From: Didymella arachidicola | Taxonomy: Eukaryota; Ascomycota; Dothideomycetes; Pleosporales; Didymellaceae | Length of the DNA stretch: 64,000 bases | Reading direction: 5' to 3' | NCBI GenBank assembly: GCA_016630955.3 | Contig: CM049993.1 | Location: 62,001-126,000 of the forward strand | Shown: in pieces, positions 21,275 through 32,484 of the stretch | How positions within the stretch are numbered: position 1 is the stretch's first letter | How the letters are laid out: each line of letters opens with the position of its first letter | The notes under the pieces: generated by a model | Database searches by the model: none | What the model saw: the letters and a program-made list of their open reading frames with translations, nothing else | What the model was told of the DNA's origin: nothing | Program-made: the position numbers and the translations under genes

Positions 21275-22856
21275 ATGCCTGCAGCATTGACACAAATACT
21301 TCTCATCTTCGGCACGCTAGCTGCCCTGCTTGCCTTGTACTTGGGCTACCCCTCGCGATGCTCCCCAACATGTCCAGTTATACAGCAAAACCACACAGGA
21401 TACCTTGAGTACGAATGCGCCGGTAAGCCGCACCACTCGAGTTGGAGCAGTTGGTGGCATCCACAGAGAAACGATGGCAACATCATCGACCGCGGCCAGA
21501 GAGCAGGTGCGACCACAAAAGACTGGAACATACTGTATCATCTCGGCGGCAACGGTCCATGGGTCGAGAAAGTCATCCATGTCGTCGATACCGGCATTGC
21601 CGTGCCTGACGGCTGCCAGGTCGAGCAGGTGCACATGATGGCACGACACGCCGAACGCTACCCCACAAAGACAGCGGGCCGCAACCAGCGAGCTGTCGTC
21701 GAGAAGATGAAGAACAGCGGCATCACCTTCACCGGAAACCTGTCTTTCTTCAACACATGGGAGCTCTTCTGGACCGACGACGCCAGTCTCGAGCAACTCA
21801 CCTCCACCGGTCCATTCAGCGGGCGTCTCGGCGCATTCACCACTGGCGTCCGCCTACGGACGCGATACCACCATCTCTTCGAACAGGCGCTCGCTCGCAA
21901 CACCACATGTTACTGGGCCAGCGGCTCCAAACGCGTCATAGAAACCGCGCGCCACTTCGCCCTGGGATTTTTCGGCCTCGACGCTCCAACCCACCTCCAC
22001 ATCATCTCAGAAAGAAAACACCGCGCCGCAGACACCCTCACCCCGGGCCGCACCTGTCTCGCCAACCAAATCGATGCCCAAGAAGGGAAAGCAAAAGGCT
22101 ACCGCCTCATGGGCTTGTTCAGAAACACATACCTCCCGCCCATCGCCGCGCGGCTGTCCGCCCAGACCGGGCTGAATTTCACCCCGCAAGACGTCTTCTC
22201 GCTACAAGAGATCTGCGGTTTCGAAACCACGGTCCGCGGCCGCAGCGAATGGTGCAACGTCTTCAGCCGCGACGAATTCCTCGCGTTCGAGTACGCACGG
22301 GATGTGCTGCATTACTACCGCGCGGGGCCGGGGCAGAAGTACGCAGGGGCTATGGGCTGGCTGTGGCTTAATGCGACGACGGGGTTGATGCTCGAGGGTC
22401 CGGGGGCGGGGGAGGTGTTTTTCAGTTTGTTCGTATTTTCATGACAGAAAGTGACATGGGACGGACTGACGAATGTGTAGTGTGCACGATGGCGATATCG
22501 CGCCTATGCTCACCGCGCTGGATATCATCACCGACAAGCAGCATTTGCCGACGACGCATATCCAGCATGATCGCAAGTGGCGCAAGTCGCAGGTCTCGCC
22601 GATGGGGGGAAGGATTATCTTCGAGTTGATGGCGTGCCGGGCCACGAATAATACTCCTGCGGGGAGGTATGTACGCATCAACATCAACGACGGCATCACG
22701 GCGTTACCAGATTGCCAGGATGGGCCGGGGCGGAGCTGCCCGCTTGGTGAGTTTAGTACGCGGACGAAGAGGAGGGGGGTGGAGGCAGGGGATTTTGTGG
22801 AGCTGTGTGGGTTGGAGGAGGGGGGCGCGGATAGAATTACGTTTCTACACCAGTGA
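21275..22856 (+). CDS. Histidine acid phosphatase (phytase/PhoA-like)
   Basis: Secreted or membrane-anchored phosphomonoesterase of the histidine acid phosphatase family. Exons 21275..22428 and 22481..22856 are joined across a 52-bp GTTCGT...TAG intron in phase 2, rebuilding FFSFVHDGD. Residues about 5-25 are a hydrophobic signal or anchor segment (ILLIFGTLAALLALYLG). The catalytic motif is ARHAERYPT near residue 122 (RHxxRxP, with Ala in place of the usual Gly). The distal proton-donor motif HDGD falls right after the splice, near residue 387. Several NxT/S sites and paired Cys residues agree with secretion. Total length is about 509 residues, normal for the family. Substrate cannot be told from sequence; phytate is only one option. 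Confidence 0.92.
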
Positions 22857-23718
22857 GGTACTGCTTAGACTGCATTCCCCCCCTACAAACACACCCCAGA
22901 CTGATCGTCCCGCAGCACGCACATTGCCAGGCCCCCATGCAGTTCCGCGCAAACCTGCTAAAACACAATGCATAAACTCCATCCCTATCCCCACTTGACC
23001 AACCAATCTATGATTTACACACACTCCACGCACCACTTACCCGCGTCTGCACTGACACATGATCCTGCCAGGGTACTGGACTCAGAACCGAACTAGAATC
23101 AGAACCGAACTAGAATCAGAACCGAACTAGAATCAGAACCGAACTAGAATCAGAACCGAACTAGAATCAGAACCGAACTAGAATCAGAACCGAACTAGAA
23201 TCAGAACCGAACTAGAATCAGAACCGAACTAGAATCAGAACCAGAACCAGAACCAGAATCCCTCACGCAGCCCGCGAAATACTCGTTGTGCATGTGCGGT
23301 GCATACTAACGCGAGGTTCCAATGTAGACGACGAAAAACGCAGCCCCTGCCTTTTATCCGCACAAGTAGTAAAAAGAGACACGTACCTGATTCCCCATCC
23401 GCGCCATTCGACAACTACATCCTCCGGTCCGTCCCTCGATCAGCCAGCCTTGGGAACCATGCTATGCTAAACCCTACCATAGGTAAGCGCTACGCGAGAG
23501 TAGATGGGAGCAATCACAAGAAACAACATAGCTTGAAATCAATAGGAACGTAGATGAGCGGCCTTAACGACGTCGTTGTCGACAAAGCTCGAAGCTACGG
23601 TGTTCGTGAAGGAGCGCAACACGTGAACGCGCGTGATGACGCGCAAGTGGGGCCCCCGAGTCAACGACGTCACCCACAATCACGAAACCCTCCACAACAA
23701 CCACTCGACCAACCGTCA
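22857..23718. other. Intergenic region with minisatellite
   Basis: Non-coding spacer between phosphatase and Nudix genes. It holds the 17-bp array at 23082-23262. A frame opens at 23554 upstream of the Nudix ATG but has no matching features before 23719. Confidence 0.6.
23082..23262. repeat. 17-bp tandem minisatellite
   Basis: Nine or so tandem copies of tcagaaccgaactagaa, essentially perfect, followed by a short 6-bp run of agaacc units. It lies between genes and is not coding. Confidence 0.95.
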
Positions 23719-24444
23719 ATGTACACCCGACCCCTCCAAAGGCTCTCCAAACACTCAATCGCAGCTCTCGCAAAATCTCGCTGCAATTCCACCTCCCGCG
23801 CCTTTTCCACATCGCTGCGCTCCCACGCCGCATACAACATGCCGCAAGCACCCAAGATCCAAAAGATCGAAGCGCTCCCCGCCTCCGAAGCAAAATGGGT
23901 CGAATTCCAGAAAATCACATGGCACGACCAGACCGGCAAATCGCGCGTGTGGGAAGCCGCGAACCGCAAAACACGCGGCGCAGCAGGCGTCGATGCCGTA
24001 GCCATCACAACAGTGATCCGGCACCCGAAGCGCAAGCCCAGCACAATAATCATCCTGCAGTACCGGCCGCCCGTGGACGCGGTGTGTGTTGAGTTGCCGG
24101 CTGGACTGGTGGACGCAAAAGAGACGCCTAGCGATGCCGCGGTGCGCGAGCTGCACGAGGAGACGGGGTATAAGGGCAGGCTTACGTTTATTTCGCCGAC
24201 GATTGTGAGTGATCCTGGGTTGAGCAGTGCGAATATGCAGCTTGCGACTGTGGAGGTCAATTTGGAGGAGGGTGATGCGGAGCCGGAGCAGGCGTTGGAC
24301 GACGGCGAGTTTATCGAGAGGGTGGTTGTGCCGCTTGATGAGCTGTATGATAGGCTTGTGCAGTACGATACGGAGGGGAAGACGGTGGACGCCAGGTTAT
24401 GGCATTGGGCAGCGGGTATGCATTTCGCAAAGACGATGCTGTGA
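23719..24444 (+). CDS. YSA1: Nudix ADP-sugar pyrophosphatase
   Basis: Hydrolyses ADP-ribose and related sugar nucleotides. The Nudix box GX5EX7REUXEEXG is intact (GLVDAKE ... RELHEETG, residues about 129-151 from the ATG at 23719). No intron is needed; the product is 241 residues. Two in-frame starts stand out. ATG 23719 begins a Ser/Arg-rich stretch without acidic residues (RPLQRLSKHSIAALAKSR... RAFSTSLR) like a mitochondrial presequence. ATG 23839 (MPQAPKIQ) begins where the cytosolic yeast Ysa1-type protein would start. Both could be used. It converges on FTR1, with a 247-bp gap. Confidence 0.9.
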   Translation: MYTRPLQRLSKHSIAALAKSRCNSTSRAFSTSLRSHAAYNMPQAPKIQKIEALPASEAKWVEFQKITWHDQTGKSRVWEAANRKTRGAAGVDAVAITTVIRHPKRKPSTIIILQYRPPVDAVCVELPAGLVDAKETPSDAAVRELHEETGYKGRLTFISPTIVSDPGLSSANMQLATVEVNLEEGDAEPEQALDDGEFIERVVVPLDELYDRLVQYDTEGKTVDARLWHWAAGMHFAKTML

Positions 24445-24691
24445 GGGGGTGCATCGACCGAAAATCTAACGTATAATGCTCATGAGATTCTCGATTGAAT
24501 AGTCAGGGCGACTTCACGCAGTACTGTGATGCAGAGCAAAATGAGCCTAAAACGATATGTTCGTTGATCCAATTTGAGATTTAATCGCCATAGAGCCAAT
24601 GATGTCTTGCAAATCCACAGATGACCCACTGTGGTGTACTGCACCAACGCCACTGGGTCCTGGCAACTGTAGGAAACGTGGTCCTTCTACT

Positions 24692-25897
24692 TCACGTAGC
24701 TACGCGAGCGTTCCTCTTGTCCTTGTACTCAGCCCAGCTTCCGTGCTTCTCGCGGAACTGCATTACCAAAAACGCCGCTGCAACTGCAACACAGTACAAG
24801 TTGTAGGAGATGACGCTGCCGTAGGTAGCGGAATTCTGCCAGCCGAAGATGGAGTTGAAAACACCCCACCATCCGCCTCCGTCAATTTCGGGGCTGCAAC
24901 ACTGTGATCGCATCATTAGCGAAGGCATCAAGGAAGGATCAATAAGCGCGAACTCACGTTCACATGCCAAACGCTTTGACGGATATCATATGACCCAGGT
25001 CCCACGCCCGTCTCCGCTGCATCGCCTCCGATGGCGACGTTCCACTGCACGACGTCAGCTCTGATCTACATTATAATTGTGATGGACAGCTTACCAGGTA
25101 GTTCTCGAAAAACCAGACAGACCTACTCAGCAGACCAGCAGCTATGAGGTACAGAAAGCAAGTCGACGCGACCAGAAAAGCCTGAAGAGAGCCCTTGTTG
25201 CCTCCTCTGTCTTGAATCAGCTTCAGCTCAACCACTCAGCGAGAAAGGTCGTACCTGTAAAGCAAATATCCAATCGAAGCACCCACACCGAAACCCCCAA
25301 TCACAGCCAGCGGGAAAGAACTTACTGGCAGTCCCAGCCCAGCACCTATGATGAACACTACGCCCTCAAATCCCTCACGTAACACTGTCACAAGAGGCAA
25401 CAGAAACATGGCGTACTTCTCCGCCCGCACTTGAAGCCCCTTGGACCCCGAAGCATCGTCGTTAGCTTCAAGAGCAGCAGCGATCTTAACGCGCCACTTG
25501 TCACGCATCTTCGAGATGCGCAGCAGCGCTGCGCCCATAATCGTGATGATCCAGCAAGCAATCAGGCCAAACACGCCTTCCCAGATATACTCATACTGGG
25601 AGAAGAGATCGGACTCGAAGACATGGAATAGTGTGATGATGGCGCCGCCCAGGATAGTGCATATTGCCACGCCGGAGAGAGTGCCCAGCCAGACTTGCCG
25701 CACGAGCTTGCGGTAGATGGGCGCCTCTTGCTCAGAAGTCAGGGTCTGCTTGAGAAATGTGAGCAGCACGGAGACGATGATACTGGTTTCCAGCGATTCG
25801 CGCAGGCAGATGAAGAATACTGTAAGTGTTAGCACGCCGAGTTACGGAGTACTTGCAGGGGGATCGACGAACCCTGCGCTGCGAAGACCTGAACCAT
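24692..25897 (-). CDS. FTR1: High-affinity plasma-membrane iron permease
   Basis: Permease half of the reductive iron-uptake complex. Model: complement(join(24692..24901,24958..25044,25095..25206,25255..25819,25873..25897)), 332 residues, all phases consistent. The 25-bp first exon encodes MVQVFAAQ and joins to VFFICLRESLETS by a GTTCGT...CAG intron. Two REXXE iron-binding motifs are present: RESLE in the first helix and REGFE (LREGFEGVVFIIGAG) about residue 155. About seven hydrophobic helices are seen. The extracellular loop SVWHVNCCSPEIDGGGWWG and the cytosolic basic tail KDKRNARVAT are typical. It is divergent from FET3, and the two products need each other for export and function. Five exons for a gene this short is dense but ordinary. 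Confidence 0.95.
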
Positions 25898-26413
25898 GGC
25901 GGGGATGCTGGCCAAAACGCCCAAAGATCAGAAGTAGGCAAAGCAAGTCGTTGTGGTGAAGGGTCTTGCATTGCACAAAAGACAGGGCCTACATCGCTCT
26001 CGCGTGAATTATTGCAAGCCGGGGCGTCATGGCACGAGGTTGGAGAAGTGGGCCGTGGTCATCAGATTAGATGTTAGCGCCGAAGAAATCTGATGCTTGA
26101 GCGGGGCACGCGCCGTGAGTGGGCAAGGCGGATCAAATTCGGATCAGATAAGGGGCGCAACACGTAATGTCTTACCGCTACACACCACTCCGCTTCGCAC
26201 ACAGAAGATCACTGCCAGATGGCATGAGTCACAGCATTTAGGAACTTGTCGCTTTGTGGGTCTCGCTGTGCGATCTCTGGGCGTTGCTTGCCCCACAGCC
26301 GAACCGCGCTGCGGTTTCTGTGAGCTCGTGGCAGCTCGCGCCGCCCAGCATCCACGCGTCTACCTTCATTCCACATACATTTCAAAGCCGTTCCGACAGC
26401 GCCATCTAGCACG
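25898..26413. promoter_or_regulatory. Bidirectional iron-regulated promoter (FTR1/FET3)
   Basis: 516-bp interval shared by the permease and ferroxidase genes. Such pairs are repressed under iron sufficiency by the GATA factor SreA in other ascomycetes. One full match to the known core lies at 26143-26151, with a weaker relative (ATCAGATTA) near 26057. Confidence 0.75.
26143..26151 (+). promoter_or_regulatory. SreA-type GATA site
   Basis: The nine bases ATCAGATAA match the ATCWGATAA element described for the siderophore/iron GATA repressor SreA. It sits about 250 bp from each start codon in the shared promoter, where it could control both genes. Confidence 0.7.
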
Positions 26414-28438
26414 ATGATCAGCGTGCTATGGTCGCTGCTGCTCTTCATCTGTAGCGCGGCATGCGCGAAAGTCACACACCTCGAATTTAACGTAACGTGG
26501 GTGAATCGCAACCCCGATGGGAGACACCCCAGGCCCGTCATGGGCATCAACGGGCAGTGGCCAATTCCCGCCCTGCATGTCACAAAAGGAGAACGTCTTA
26601 TCGTTACCGTAAGGAATCGTCTCGGTAACGAGACAACGAGTTTGCATTGGCATGGCCTGTACCAGAACGGAACTGCGCATATGGATGGCCCGCCGGGGAT
26701 TACGCAGTGTGAGATCCCACATAACGACTACATAGTCTACGACTTTACAGTCGATCAGATCGGAACGTACTGGTTTCACTCGCACACGCGGGGCCAGTAT
26801 CCTGATGGCCTTCGTGCTCCGCTCATCGTGCACGACCCGGAGAATCCCTTCAAGGATGAGTTCGATGAAGAGATAGTGTTGTCGTTCTCGGACTGGTATC
26901 ATGATCTGATGAGGCCGCTTCTCAAATCTTTTGTCAGCGTGACGAATCCTACGGGCGCTGAACCTGTGCCCAACTCGGCGTTGATCAACGACGGGCAGAA
27001 TGTCTCTGTTGCGGTTCAGCCTGGGAAAACGTATATGATCCGAATGGTAGGTTGTACCGAAACGGTGTAGTAACTCAAGCTCATTTATACAGGTGAATAT
27101 GGCTGCCTTTGCTGGTATGTATGTGTGGTTCCAAGGGTGCTCGATGAGGGTTGTGGAGGTCGATGGAATCTACACGGAGCCAACGGAAACGAGCATGCTG
27201 TATTTCACCGCAGGACAGCGTTATGCTGTGCTTCTCACTGTCAACAGCGATAGCGCTGCCAACATTCCTTTCGTTGCGAGCATGGACGAGGTTTGTCGTC
27301 ACCCCCCGAGTAGTCATCTTGTTTGACACCTGCGTAGGAACTCTTCGATGCAATTCCGGACGACTTGAATTCCAACGCGACTGGATGGCTTGTGTTGGAC
27401 AACACGCAAGACCTACTGTCGCCATCAGAAGTTGAAAGTTTCGAGCCCTTGGATGACTTCACACTCAAACCTCTGGACCGGTTAGCTGCACTTGAGGAAG
27501 TCGACCGGACCGTCACACTGAACCTCAAGATGGACAACTTAGGAGATGGTGCGAATTAGTAAGTAGCCTCCATGTCCAGTGATCAACATACTAAGTCCTT
27601 GTCACAGTGCTTTCTTCAACAACATCACCTACGTAGAGCCCTGGGTCCCGACTCTGTATACTGTCATATCATCCGGCTCCCACGCCATTAGTCCCGAGAT
27701 CTACGGCAGCCACACCAATTCTTTCGTACTGAAGGGTAACGAGACCGTCGAGATCATTTTGAACAATAACGACGACGGGGTATGCAACCTTTTCGCATTG
27801 TCCGCCCCAGCTAACGGCCGTAGAAACACCCTTTTCACCTCCACGGCCACGCCTTCCAAGTCGTAGCCCGTTCTGATGAAGACGCTGGAAGCTACACGTC
27901 TATCGCCGATCTCGGCCAGATCCCAGCGGTCCCAATGCGCCGCGACACCGTGCTGGTACAACCCAACGGCCACGTAGTCCTACGCTTCCGCACCGATAAT
28001 CCGGGCGTCTGGGTGTTCCACTGCCACATCGAATGGCACGTTGCTTCAGGGCTGATTGCAACCTTTATCGAAGCCCCTCTTGAGATACAGGCCGGTTTGT
28101 CTGGCAAGATCCCCCAGGAGCACTTGGACTTGTGTGCGAGAAACCATCCGCCGATCAAGACGAGCGGAAATGCGGCGGGGAACGATGTCGATTTCCTCGA
28201 CCTAGCGGGCGAGCCTGCGCCGCCACTTTCGTTGCCGGAGGGGTTCACTACCAAGGGCATTTTCGCGCTATTGCTCAGTGTGGTCAATGGCCTGGTGATG
28301 GTCGCGGCTATTGCCTGGTATGGAATGAGTCAGACGACAGGTACAGAGTCTATCACCGGCAGTACGGATGCACCGGAAGGCGAGCAGCAGCCTCTTTTGA
28401 CTGCCATTCAGCCTTCGGCCGAGCAGCGAGATGAGTGA
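26414..28438 (+). CDS. FET3: Multicopper ferroxidase
   Basis: Oxidises Fe(II) at the cell surface and hands Fe(III) to FTR1. Exons: 26414..27046, 27093..27290, 27338..27558, 27608..27779, 27824..28438; 612 residues, four introns of 44-49 bp. A signal peptide (VLWSLLLFICSAACA) is followed by three cupredoxin domains. Copper motifs are complete: HWHG at residues 78-81, HSH at 122-124, HPFHLHGHAF just after the fourth splice, and HCHIEWH. A C-terminal membrane span (GIFALLLSVVNGLVMVAAIA) and a short acidic tail give the type I topology expected of Fet3. The head-to-head FTR1 partner makes this assignment strong over a generic laccase. Confidence 0.96.
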
Positions 28439-28742
28439 GCAACTATTCACTAAACCAAGATCCCTTGGCTGTAGCTACCTCTTAATGCCCAAAGAACGAC
28501 GTCACGAAGCTCTACTTCCGCATACACATGTCATCAGCGTTATGTCATTTCGAAGTCTAGCAGCTTGCAGTACACTAGATCGATGGTCTCGAACGCCATC
28601 ATTGGTGCGCAAAAGGGGTTTGGGAAAACTGAATGGCGTTGTATCTATGATAGGTGGGTATAATCGAAGTTGTCAGACCCGTAATACAAATGAAACCGCA
28701 TTACAATCATGCTGACCACAGTAGGTCAGGCTATCAAACTCG

Positions 28743-29852
28743 TCAATCTTCAATGGCAATCCTAGAAAATATACCAGACGCAACCAAAAAGACAGCTTGA
28801 GTAGCATCGTAACGTTCATGTCGATCGATCGCCAACCCATGCACAGCATTGAGGTCAAAGCTCGGGTCCAGTCCGGCAATAGCATCGAGAAACGACCGAG
28901 CAAGTCGGCTTTTCTTCTCCTTGGCTATTTCTTTCCGTTTCAACCTCGTCTCGAGGCCGCCGCTGCAGGCGACGCCTTCTGACAGCTTTTTCTTGTCTTT
29001 CAGGGTGTGGTTTACGAATCCGTCCGTACAGCACAGACCAATCTTCGGCGAGTTGTGGGGCACCTGGGCGTTCTATGAATGGTGTTGACGTGACGAACCA
29101 CCTTCTTCATGGGAGCCTGGCTGTTCTTCATCTTATGATGGATACTGAGATAAGGGTGTGCCGGACTCGAAGTCGAGATGATCGACGTAGTGAGCGCCAG
29201 AGTAAAAAGCCTCCCCGGGTGTGGATAGACCTGAGCTGTAGCCGTCCTGGACTGAGCTGTAATTGTAGTTTGTGTCGTATGATAAGCTTGAATCATGACG
29301 GTGGGGAACAGGTTTTGTGACGAAGTCTGATCGAGCGGCGCTGAAGGGTTGATCCACGGTTTCTTCCCAAGAGGTGTGTCCAAGGAACTCCATTGACCTA
29401 TTGCTAGCCGGCTGGAATGAGATGTTTGATCTCAGGATGGAATCTTCATCGCCATAATGGAGATGCATAAGCTGCTCAGTGCTGCGCAGATCCATACCTT
29501 CGGCTGGCAAGGTGGTGGCGAGCCCTTGCTCAGATTGCAAGTGTGTTTCAAAGTCGATATCCAGCGGAGATTGATACTCGACATTGGATGTCGCAAGCAT
29601 AAAATGATATGCCATTTACTGTCTGGTGAGTTCCAGATAAGTCAGACGAATTGTCAGATTTGATGGCCTGGGTGCTGCTGCAGAAATAGTCAAATAGTAG
29701 TCCTCCATAGCAAAGCTACCGTTTCCATGCATATTATTGAAGTCAGCGTACAGAGGTTGTTGAACACGCTTGGTTACTCGAGGCTGGAAGTGAAATGGAA
29801 GACTTGACGATTGATTTGAATCAGCGTCTTCTTCATGCTGTTGATGAGACAT
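28743..29852 (-). CDS. Hypothetical protein locus, splicing unresolved
   Basis: Three minus-strand open stretches follow each other. 29616..29852 from ATG 29852 (MSHQQHEEDADSN, Ser/Gln/Asn-rich). 29133..29615 (YQSPLDIDFETH ... YGDEDSIL ... FLGHTSWEETVDQPFS), also low in hydrophobics. Then 28743..29130, with a basic MKKVVRHVNTIH segment and CCTDGFVNHTLKDKKKL. The composition resembles the disordered part of a fungal transcription factor, and RHVNTIH hints at the end of a C2H2 finger, but no full zinc finger is present. I could not find junctions that join the parts cleanly, so this may be one eroded gene or several. I do not recognise the family. Confidence 0.3.
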
Positions 29853-30638
29853 GGCGGTAAGTATATGCCGCCGAATTTCTGACTTGGATATAAACAGTGT
29901 TAAGTCGTTATTTTGCCTCGAGGTTTTATTGTTGTGCTGGCTGTTTCCTCAGTTGAAATCATGAGGATCTCGATTATTACAAAAGGTGTACTCATGCTTT
30001 ATGTCAACTCATCAGAAGTGGAATTTCTTTAGTAAACGACAAGAACGATGTAGATCAAGACATAGCAGGTTCAAGAACAGATGAATAGGGTTCGCTTCCG
30101 AGATGAAGTCGCTTATTAAGACGGTCTACCAAATGGCCAAATGCCAAATCGTCGACGCCAATATCGGTCTGTGACCGCGCCAGGCAGTTCCATGAGATCT
30201 GAATGGGATGAAAACAGGGTCAAGGAAATTGTGTGCACCACTCTGGCACTGTACGAGTGATACTATCTTGATCACGTTGATCTCTGGGAAGTACCTCTGC
30301 ACGCTACGGCCGTGATATGTCACGAACACCTGTAGTCGCAAACCCTTTTGGGAAGATGTAAAGGCGGCCGCAAGTTCCCAGTGCCTAGATCGCAATACAG
30401 GATTCCAGATAGGGCGGAGAAAGGAGTATCGACAGGGTCGGGAAACGATGGCGCAATCAGACTGTATTTTCCACCGCACCCAAACTGAACCAAACAGCGG
30501 GCTGGATCCAGATGCTATAGAAACTCGACCTCAACTGTTCATCGTCCTGTCGTCCTGAATCCTTGCCATGTGCCTTCAGGGTGTCAGTGATCCCTTGTTC
30601 GGAAGCAAGGGTGCGAATTCCTATTTGGTAACATGGTA
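29853..30638. other. Gene-free spacer
   Basis: No supported gene. A 117-codon open frame on the minus strand (30126-30479) has no recognisable motif. The stretch ends at the TA target site of transposon B. Confidence 0.5.
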
Positions 30639-32484
30639 ACGTAAGTGCATAGCGAGTGGGCCGGCTAGGCGAGTGGGCCACCCCAACAAGCTATTAGGCC
30701 TACTAATCGCAATTGCACAACACCACCACATTATACTGTAACCTGCAGTAGATATTCTTAATCGCTAACGTCTACTGCATCTTTCTCACACGTGCGCGAG
30801 TTGTGCCCTGTCTCGCCGCAGCGCTTGCAGTGCCTTTTGCCCTGCTTGCTTGCACCTGCTCGAGCCCTACCCTCACGCGTTTCCCCCTCTACCTGCGCCC
30901 CAACGTCACATTGGGCCATCAAATCCTCTGCCTCTTCCTTTAACAGGTCTCCACCCTTCTGAATTCGCTTCCTTTTGCGCGATTTGCGCTCAGAAGCAGC
31001 CTTGTTTGACGCTTCAAGCTGCAGCACTCGGGCTGCTAATAACGTCTGTCCATGCAGCAGCATTGCAGTGCCTCTCTGCAGCTGATCAACGATCTCCACC
31101 ATCGGAGTTGGTGATGATCCTTGGTGCCTTTGAATGCGATCGCGAAGCAACGTTGATTGAGCCTCTATCTCGTTGGCAGTGGTAGGTGTCTTAGGGTTCC
31201 ATTGGGGCTCTCCTGAGAGAGGCGGTGTTGGCGTGCGACGCTTCACATTAAGCTTCGATAGCACCACTAATAGATCATTAGGCACTAAGCCAGTTGATTT
31301 GAAGCTTAAGAGGATGTTCGCCTTTGAAAACGCCTTATTAAACACCTTCCCAAGGGTTGCGATAAAGGCTTTTTTGTTAATCCGGCTAATATGGTCCAGC
31401 GCCAAGACTCTGATCTCCTTGCTGTACGCCCGCTTCAATGGGGCAAAACAACCTACGTCAAGTGGCTGCAGGATGTGAGATGAGTGCGGAGGCATACACA
31501 GGGTAATTATCTTGTTCTCCTCGCAGATTTTTTGGAAGGCAAGCGACTTGTGGCTCTCGTGGCCATCAAGTATTAGCAGCACGTGGCTACCTACCCTTCG
31601 GCCCTAATCTGCTCAACAAAGTGCCTTAACCAGGCTACTCCAATGTTGTTTGTAGTCCAGCCGTTGCTGCTGACCCTAATGCGCCATTAGGGCTTTAAAT
31701 CAGGGTACCAGGACACGTCGTGGTTCTTTGCTTTAAAGATGAGATAGGGTGCGATTGCCCAGCCCATCGCGTTGATTGCAGCGATCAGAGTCACCCACTC
31801 ACGATCTCCCTGCTGGACCCCAATGGGCTCAGACCGTCTTTCTGATGCAGTGACTACTTTGACGCGATTTCCGATGCCTATAGTGAAGCCAGTCTCGTCA
31901 AAGTTGTAGGTATCGTTGTCCAGAATGCCATACTTGGCCTTAACGTTCCGCACTAGGTCAAATTAGGGCCCAATGACCCCTTGGTCGCTGCAGAGGACCC
32001 TCTGGCGATCCCTCTGTCGAGTCATACGCGATTAGAGTTCAGGTTCGCGTTTAACAAAGTTTGACGCCCGTTGAGGGCCAACAGGCTTCGCGTCGCGTGT
32101 AGCGCGCAGTTGATTAGCCATATCTTCAACGCAATAGAGCGTTGGGGCTCTGCCTTGCTGATTAAGGTTCTTGATATGCTGTACAAGCGTTCTCTCTTCT
32201 GTCTTATCAAGCGCTGATGATTTGGGCTGGGTATCGCGTGTTGACTGCTTCCCAGCGTGTCGCCTTTGGAGGGTTGTTCTTGGCACGTTATAGACGATAG
32301 CAGCGCGTCGCACGCTTAGTTCTTGAGGTTTCTTAATTGCTTAAAGTGCAAGCTTGATTTTGTCTTCTTTTGAGAGCGATTCAAGGTCGGGTGGTTGATC
32401 CATTGTGGTTTGAAGATTAGTAGGCCCAATAACTTGTTGGGGTGGCCCACTCGCCTAGCCGGCCCACTCGCTATGCACTTACGT
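30639..32484 (-). mobile_element. Fot1/pogo-type DNA transposon B, ends intact, transposase dead
   Basis: 1846-bp element flanked by TA (30637-30638 and 32485-32486). Terminal inverted repeats of about 70 bp match with only two or three mismatches. They begin ACG like those of element A but are otherwise different. Each repeat holds GCGAGTGGGCC twice, again a doubled binding-site design. The transposase runs on the minus strand. It is a separate family from element A despite similar size and protein plan. Confidence 0.93.
30758..32403 (-). pseudogene. Fot1-like transposase pseudogene (element B)
   Basis: Starts at ATG 32403 (MDQPPDLESLSKEDKIKLAL), with TAA at codon 21, then continues in frame as the psq-type HTH (SVRRAAIVYNVPRTTLQRR). 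Another TAA comes near 32032, then the core with an intact YNFDETGF. A further TAG lies near 31687. Between 31687 and 31582 the frame changes. The rest (LILDGHESHKSLAF, MPPHSSHILQPLDVGCF) is open to 30758 and ends with the knuckle CKRCGETGHNSRTC. Stops plus a frameshift make it inactive. Compared with element A it keeps the DET acidic residue. Confidence 0.9.

Noticed and set aside
21757..22371. 204-codon Arg/His/Pro-rich + strand ORF
   Set aside because: Alternative frame inside the histidine acid phosphatase exon.
23082..23262. Regular repeat array considered as CRISPR
   Set aside because: Units are directly adjacent with no spacers, and the genome is eukaryotic; it is a minisatellite.
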